In this document: positions 42,422 to 45,312 of the stretch, piece after piece
How positions within the stretch are numbered: position 1 is the first letter of the stretch
Layout of the letters: each line of letters opens with the position of its first letter
Source of the DNA: Polyangiaceae bacterium
GTDB taxonomy: Bacteria; Myxococcota_A; Polyangia; Polyangiales; Polyangiaceae
Direction of reading: 5' to 3'
Assembly (NCBI GenBank): GCA_029261965.1
Contig: JAJDAH010000193.1
Coordinates: 1-45,312, forward strand
DNA: 45,312 nucleotides
Position numbers and translations under genes: made by a program
Notes under the pieces: model-generated
What the model was told of the DNA's origin: nothing
Database searches by the model: none
What the model saw: only the letters and a program-made list of their open reading frames with translations

Positions 42422-43578
42422 CAGCCGGCCTCCTCGAGCGCCAGCGATAGTGCGCCCGGATCCCGACGGTCGGCGCTCGCGCTCGGCTCGGTCACGCGAC
42501 TACTGCCCAAGCCGGCGAGCCCGAGCAGGTCCCGCGCAATCGTCAGCGCCGCGTTGGGTCGCCCGCGTCGGTTCGCCGCGAGTGCCATTTTTTCGAGAAG
42601 CCCGTCGCTTTCCGCCACCCGATCGAGCTCGGCGGCAATTCGCTCTGGCGTGGCTTCCGACTGCACTAGGCACACGGCAGCGCCGTCGCGTTCCAGGCTC
42701 TCGGCATTGCGCCGTTGGTGGTCACCACTCGCGAACGGATACGGGACGAGGATTGCTGGCCGTCCGACCGCGCAAATCTCGGATACGACTCCCGCGCCCG
42801 ATCGCCCGATGACGATGTCGGCGTCGGTGAGCGCGGCGGGCATGTCGTCGATGAACTCGGTCACGTCGGCCCAGTCACGCACACCGAGCGCAGTGTACCG
42901 CTCGGCCACTGCCTTGGCGTTGTCGCGACCGGTCTGGTGCACGACTCGCACTGGCGTCGCGGCGTGGGCGAGCGCGCCTGGCATCGCCGCGTTCAGCGCC
43001 CGAGCACCTTGGCTGCCACCCAGCACGAGAACCCGAAGGGGGCGGCGGCGAGAGTACGGACGCGGGTCGAAGCCGGCGCGAATCGGCACGCCGGATCGCA
43101 ATACGGTGCGTTTCGGAAAGGTCGCCTCGGACTCGGGAAACGCCGTGTAGGCGCGTTTGATGAAACGCGCCGCCAATCGATTGGCCAGGCCCGGCACACT
43201 GTTCGGCTCCATCAGCGCCACCGGCACGCCGCGCGACCACGCGGCCAGCGAAACGGGACCAGCGGCGTACCCGCCGATGGAAAAAACTGCGCTCGGATCG
43301 AGTCGTCGCACGAGCTCCCGCGACTCCGGCAGTGAGGCGGCTGCCCGACCGACGCCTCGAAACGCACCCGCCACCCCCCCGCCACGGATCGGCAGAACGT
43401 GTACCGTCTCCAACTGGTAGCCGCGCTCGGGAACGAGGCGAGTCTCGAGGCCCCGTGCGGTCCCGACGAAGATGGGCTCGATGTCCGGTGCGAGTCGACG
43501 AATCGCATCGGCAACGGCAATCATCGGAAACACGTGGCCGCCGGTGCCGCCGCCCGCCATCAAAATGGTCGCGCTCAT
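42421..43578 (-). CDS. murG: UDP-GlcNAc transferase MurG
   Basis: Peripheral membrane glycosyltransferase that adds GlcNAc to lipid I, making lipid II. It has 385 residues with a GT-B fold. The N-terminal Gly loop is GGGTGGHVFP (9-18), the donor-domain motif is VLVLGGSQGARALN, and the sugar-binding helix region reads IGRSGAGVVSEICAVGRPAILVPYPFASGDHQ. The C-terminus has about 25 extra residues with no family counterpart. It is flanked by one- to four-base overlaps with ftsW upstream and murC downstream. Confidence 0.96.
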   Translation of the reverse strand: MSATILMAGGGTGGHVFPMIAVADAIRRLAPDIEPIFVGTARGLETRLVPERGYQLETVHVLPIRGGGVAGAFRGVGRAAASLPESRELVRRLDPSAVFSIGGYAAGPVSLAAWSRGVPVALMEPNSVPGLANRLAARFIKRAYTAFPESEATFPKRTVLRSGVPIRAGFDPRPYSRRRPLRVLVLGGSQGARALNAAMPGALAHAATPVRVVHQTGRDNAKAVAERYTALGVRDWADVTEFIDDMPAALTDADIVIGRSGAGVVSEICAVGRPAILVPYPFASGDHQRRNAESLERDGAAVCLVQSEATPERIAAELDRVAESDGLLEKMALAANRRGRPNAALTIARDLLGLAGLGSSRVTEPSASADRRDPGALSLALEEAG

Positions 43579-44801
43579 CGCGTTCCTCCGTCCGGACCCT
43601 CGGGCGCAAAGTCCGCCTCGGTCACCAGCGTCGCGCTCGCTTCAGGAGCCGGTCCTTCGTCCACGCGCTTGTTGTTCACCGCGAAGCGCGAACGCGAAAT
43701 GTTCAACAAGACTCCCATCGCCGCAGCGCTCGCGAGCAAGCTCGATCCACCGTAACTGACGAAGGGCAGTGTGAGCCCCTTGGTGGGGAGGAGCGCCATG
43801 GCGACGGCGAGGTTGAACAGAGACTGGATGCCGAAAAGCGTCGAAATGCCGAACGCAACGTAGGCGCCATAGTCGTCCTCGGCGCGTAGAGCCGTGCGGA
43901 CGCCACGAGCCACGATCACGAGGTAGGTCAGCCCGAGCCCGAGCACGCCAACGAAACCAAGCTCCTCACCGACAATCGCCGAAACGAAGTCGGTGTGCGC
44001 CTCCGGCAGGTAAAGCACCTGATAGCCGTCGCCGAGACCGACGCCGCCGAAGTTTCCCGAACCGAAACTCATCACCGACTGAAATGGCTGATAAGCGAGG
44101 TCCTGACGATGCTCGTTCATGTCGAGCCAGGCCAAGATTCGCTCCCAGCGGTAGTCCCTGCTGCGCACCAACGCCAACCCGACGGCACTCGCCACGACGC
44201 CGGTAACCACCAAGAGCTCGAACCGGGCGCCGGCCACGAACAGCAAGATGAACGTCAGCAGCGCCAGCACGACCGCGCCGCCGAAGTCCGGCTGCTTCAT
44301 GCAAAGCATGATCAGGATCCCCGCCATGATCAGGTGCGGCAACATCCCGAGCTTGAAGGTCTTGACCAAGTCCCCCTTTTTGGCGAGCGAATGTCCCAGC
44401 CACAGCACGAGAGCGAGCTTCGCTACCTCCGACGGCTGAATGTTCACCGGTCCGAGATTGATCCAGCGTTTGGCGCCGCCGGCGACGACGCCAACGACGA
44501 GAACGGCGACCAGCCCTGCACACGCAACCCCGAGGATCGCGTAGGTGAGCGGACGGAGCTTCTGGTAGTCGAAGCTCGAAGCAACGGCCATCACGGCGAG
44601 GGCCAACACGGCATACACCGTCTGCCTCTTCAAGAAGAACTGCGGATCGGGATGCTTTAGGCCGACCCCCTCGATCGTGCTCGCGCTGTAGACGATGACG
44701 ATGCCGAAACCGAGCAACCCGACGGCGAGGGCGACGAGCACGGCGTCCGGAGGCCCGAGCTCGGCGCGCCGCTTCAGCAGACCGGAAACGACCCCTTTCA
44801 T
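43575..44801 (-). CDS. ftsW: Lipid II polymerase FtsW
   Basis: SEDS-family glycosyltransferase that polymerises lipid II at the septum. It has 408 residues from ATG 44801 (MKGVVSGLLKRR), with about ten membrane helices. Signature segments are the IVIVYSAST start of helix 1, GAKRWINLGPVNIQPSEVAKLAL, KQPDFGGAVVL with the catalytic-loop Asp, YQPFQSVMSFGSGNFGGVGLGDG and the C-terminal LPTKGLTLPFVSYGGSSLL. A charged cytosolic tail ends the protein. The frame remains open upstream of 44801, but that overlaps murD and is not FtsW-like. It overlaps murD and murG by four bases each. Confidence 0.95.
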   Translation of the reverse strand: MKGVVSGLLKRRAELGPPDAVLVALAVGLLGFGIVIVYSASTIEGVGLKHPDPQFFLKRQTVYAVLALAVMAVASSFDYQKLRPLTYAILGVACAGLVAVLVVGVVAGGAKRWINLGPVNIQPSEVAKLALVLWLGHSLAKKGDLVKTFKLGMLPHLIMAGILIMLCMKQPDFGGAVVLALLTFILLFVAGARFELLVVTGVVASAVGLALVRSRDYRWERILAWLDMNEHRQDLAYQPFQSVMSFGSGNFGGVGLGDGYQVLYLPEAHTDFVSAIVGEELGFVGVLGLGLTYLVIVARGVRTALRAEDDYGAYVAFGISTLFGIQSLFNLAVAMALLPTKGLTLPFVSYGGSSLLASAAAMGVLLNISRSRFAVNNKRVDEGPAPEASATLVTEADFAPEGPDGGTR

Positions 44802-45312
44802 CGTGATGCCTCGTCGGCGGCAGCGTCCCGGAGGGCTGCAACTGCCGCGGCGAAGCTCTTGCCGCGTTCGGCGTAGCTCGCGTACATGTCGAAACTCGAG
44901 CACGCCGGGCTCAGCAGCACGGCATCTCCAGGCCGCGCGAGCCGACGAGCACGGCGCACGGCGTCGGTCATGTTTTCCGCGCGCTCGACTGCTATTCGGT
45001 CGCCAACCGCAGATTTTATCCGATCGGCTGCCTCTCCCAGAACGACTAGGGCACGACCCTTCTTTTCCAGGGCGGCGACCAGCGGCTCGTAGGATCCGTG
45101 TTTGTCGCGACCGCCCGCGATCAAGACGCCCCTCGTCTCGCTCAGCCCGAGAAGCGCGGTGACCGAAGCCCCCACGTTCGTCCCTTTGGAATCGTCGTAG
45201 AAGCTCACGCCTCCCAAGCTCCGAACGAAAGCGGTCCGGTGCGGCAGTCCGCGAAAAGCGGCGAGCCCGCGCCGGATCCCGTCGTCGGTGGCGCCGACGC
45301 ACCTGCCGGCGG
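44798..45312 (-). CDS. murD: UDP-N-acetylmuramoylalanine--D-glutamate ligase, N-terminus beyond window
   Basis: Ligase that adds D-glutamate to UDP-MurNAc-L-Ala. Only the C-terminal about 170 residues are inside the window. The frame is open to base 45312, and translation from there gives an AxxxxGLAAFRGLPHR segment before the visible FYDDSKGTNVGAS motif, which is the strongly conserved MurD C-domain start. Also seen are LIAGGRDKHGSYEPL (in the place of the usual GGxxKG/D loop) and LLSPACSSFDMYASYAERGKSF. The end overlaps the ftsW start by four bases. It is the first gene of the visible division and cell-wall cluster. Confidence 0.93.
   Translation of the reverse strand, partial: AGRCVGATDDGIRRGLAAFRGLPHRTAFVRSLGGVSFYDDSKGTNVGASVTALLGLSETRGVLIAGGRDKHGSYEPLVAALEKKGRALVVLGEAADRIKSAVGDRIAVERAENMTDAVRRARRLARPGDAVLLSPACSSFDMYASYAERGKSFAAAVAALRDAAADEASR

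Noticed and set aside
44802-45302. Upstream in-frame extension of FtsW
   Set aside because: It overlaps murD in another frame, is Arg-rich and lacks membrane helices; ATG 44801 gives the normal FtsW N-terminus and an ATGA overlap with murD.

Overview
The window is GC-rich, gene-dense bacterial chromosome. Its gene content points to a myxobacterium-like member of the Myxococcota, probably on the Polyangia/Sorangium side. The signs are giant tetratricopeptide-repeat (TPR) proteins, a zinc-ribbon protein with long Asp-Leu-Pro repeats, a membrane Ser/Thr kinase of the PknB type beside a signal-peptide TPR protein, a Gly/Ser-rich von Willebrand A lipoprotein and a sigma54 activator. This is inferred from gene families; no rRNA or other marker gene settles it. 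I recognised no tRNA, rRNA, CRISPR array or prophage. No gap between genes exceeds about 300 bases; the largest (about 271 bases, 29163-29433) holds a G-run and a short repeat array.

Layout. Positions 1-5202 are housekeeping: the 3' part of alanine dehydrogenase, a two-gene atpD-atpC unit on the minus strand without the other ATP synthase genes, and divergent dnaG. Positions 5215-20838 hold a large envelope/scaffold block: a 1409-residue zinc-ribbon/transmembrane/TPR protein on the minus strand, a divergent membrane-anchored parvulin-like protein that lacks both parvulin histidines, and two giant, translationally coupled TPR proteins (1595 and 1946 residues) that share a C-terminal module resembling a metal-less M48 peptidase. 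Positions 21006-27612 carry the Ser/Thr kinase, a signal-peptide TPR protein with two membrane segments, a small lipoprotein, a further TPR protein, a vWA lipoprotein gene broken by one in-frame amber codon, and a membrane-anchored Asp-box protein.

Positions 27691-37335 are mixed metabolism and regulation. They include a PLP-dependent Cys/Met-metabolism enzyme next to rpsU, a DUF971 protein overlapping a family 4 glycosyltransferase, a glutathione-S-transferase-like protein, gamma-glutamyltranspeptidase overlapping a DUF4013-like membrane protein, moaB, an orphan NtrC-type regulator and a single Y1 (IS200-like/RAYT) transposase. Two intergenic repeat arrays (29242-29393 and 34771-34877) lie in this part.

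Positions 37393-45312, all on the minus strand, are the distal part of a division and cell-wall cluster, transcribed in the order murD-ftsW-murG-murC-ftsQ-ftsA-ftsZ. The genes from murD to ftsQ overlap by one to four bases. ftsA and ftsZ are preceded by longer leaders, and the ftsZ leader contains two inverted repeats. The cluster makes lipid II (MurD, MurC, MurG), polymerises it at the septum (FtsW) and assembles the divisome (FtsQ, FtsA, FtsZ).

The most unusual material is the 9538-20838 block of non-catalytic-looking parvulin plus paired TPR/pseudo-peptidase giants, followed closely by a Ser/Thr kinase, and the amber-interrupted vWA gene.
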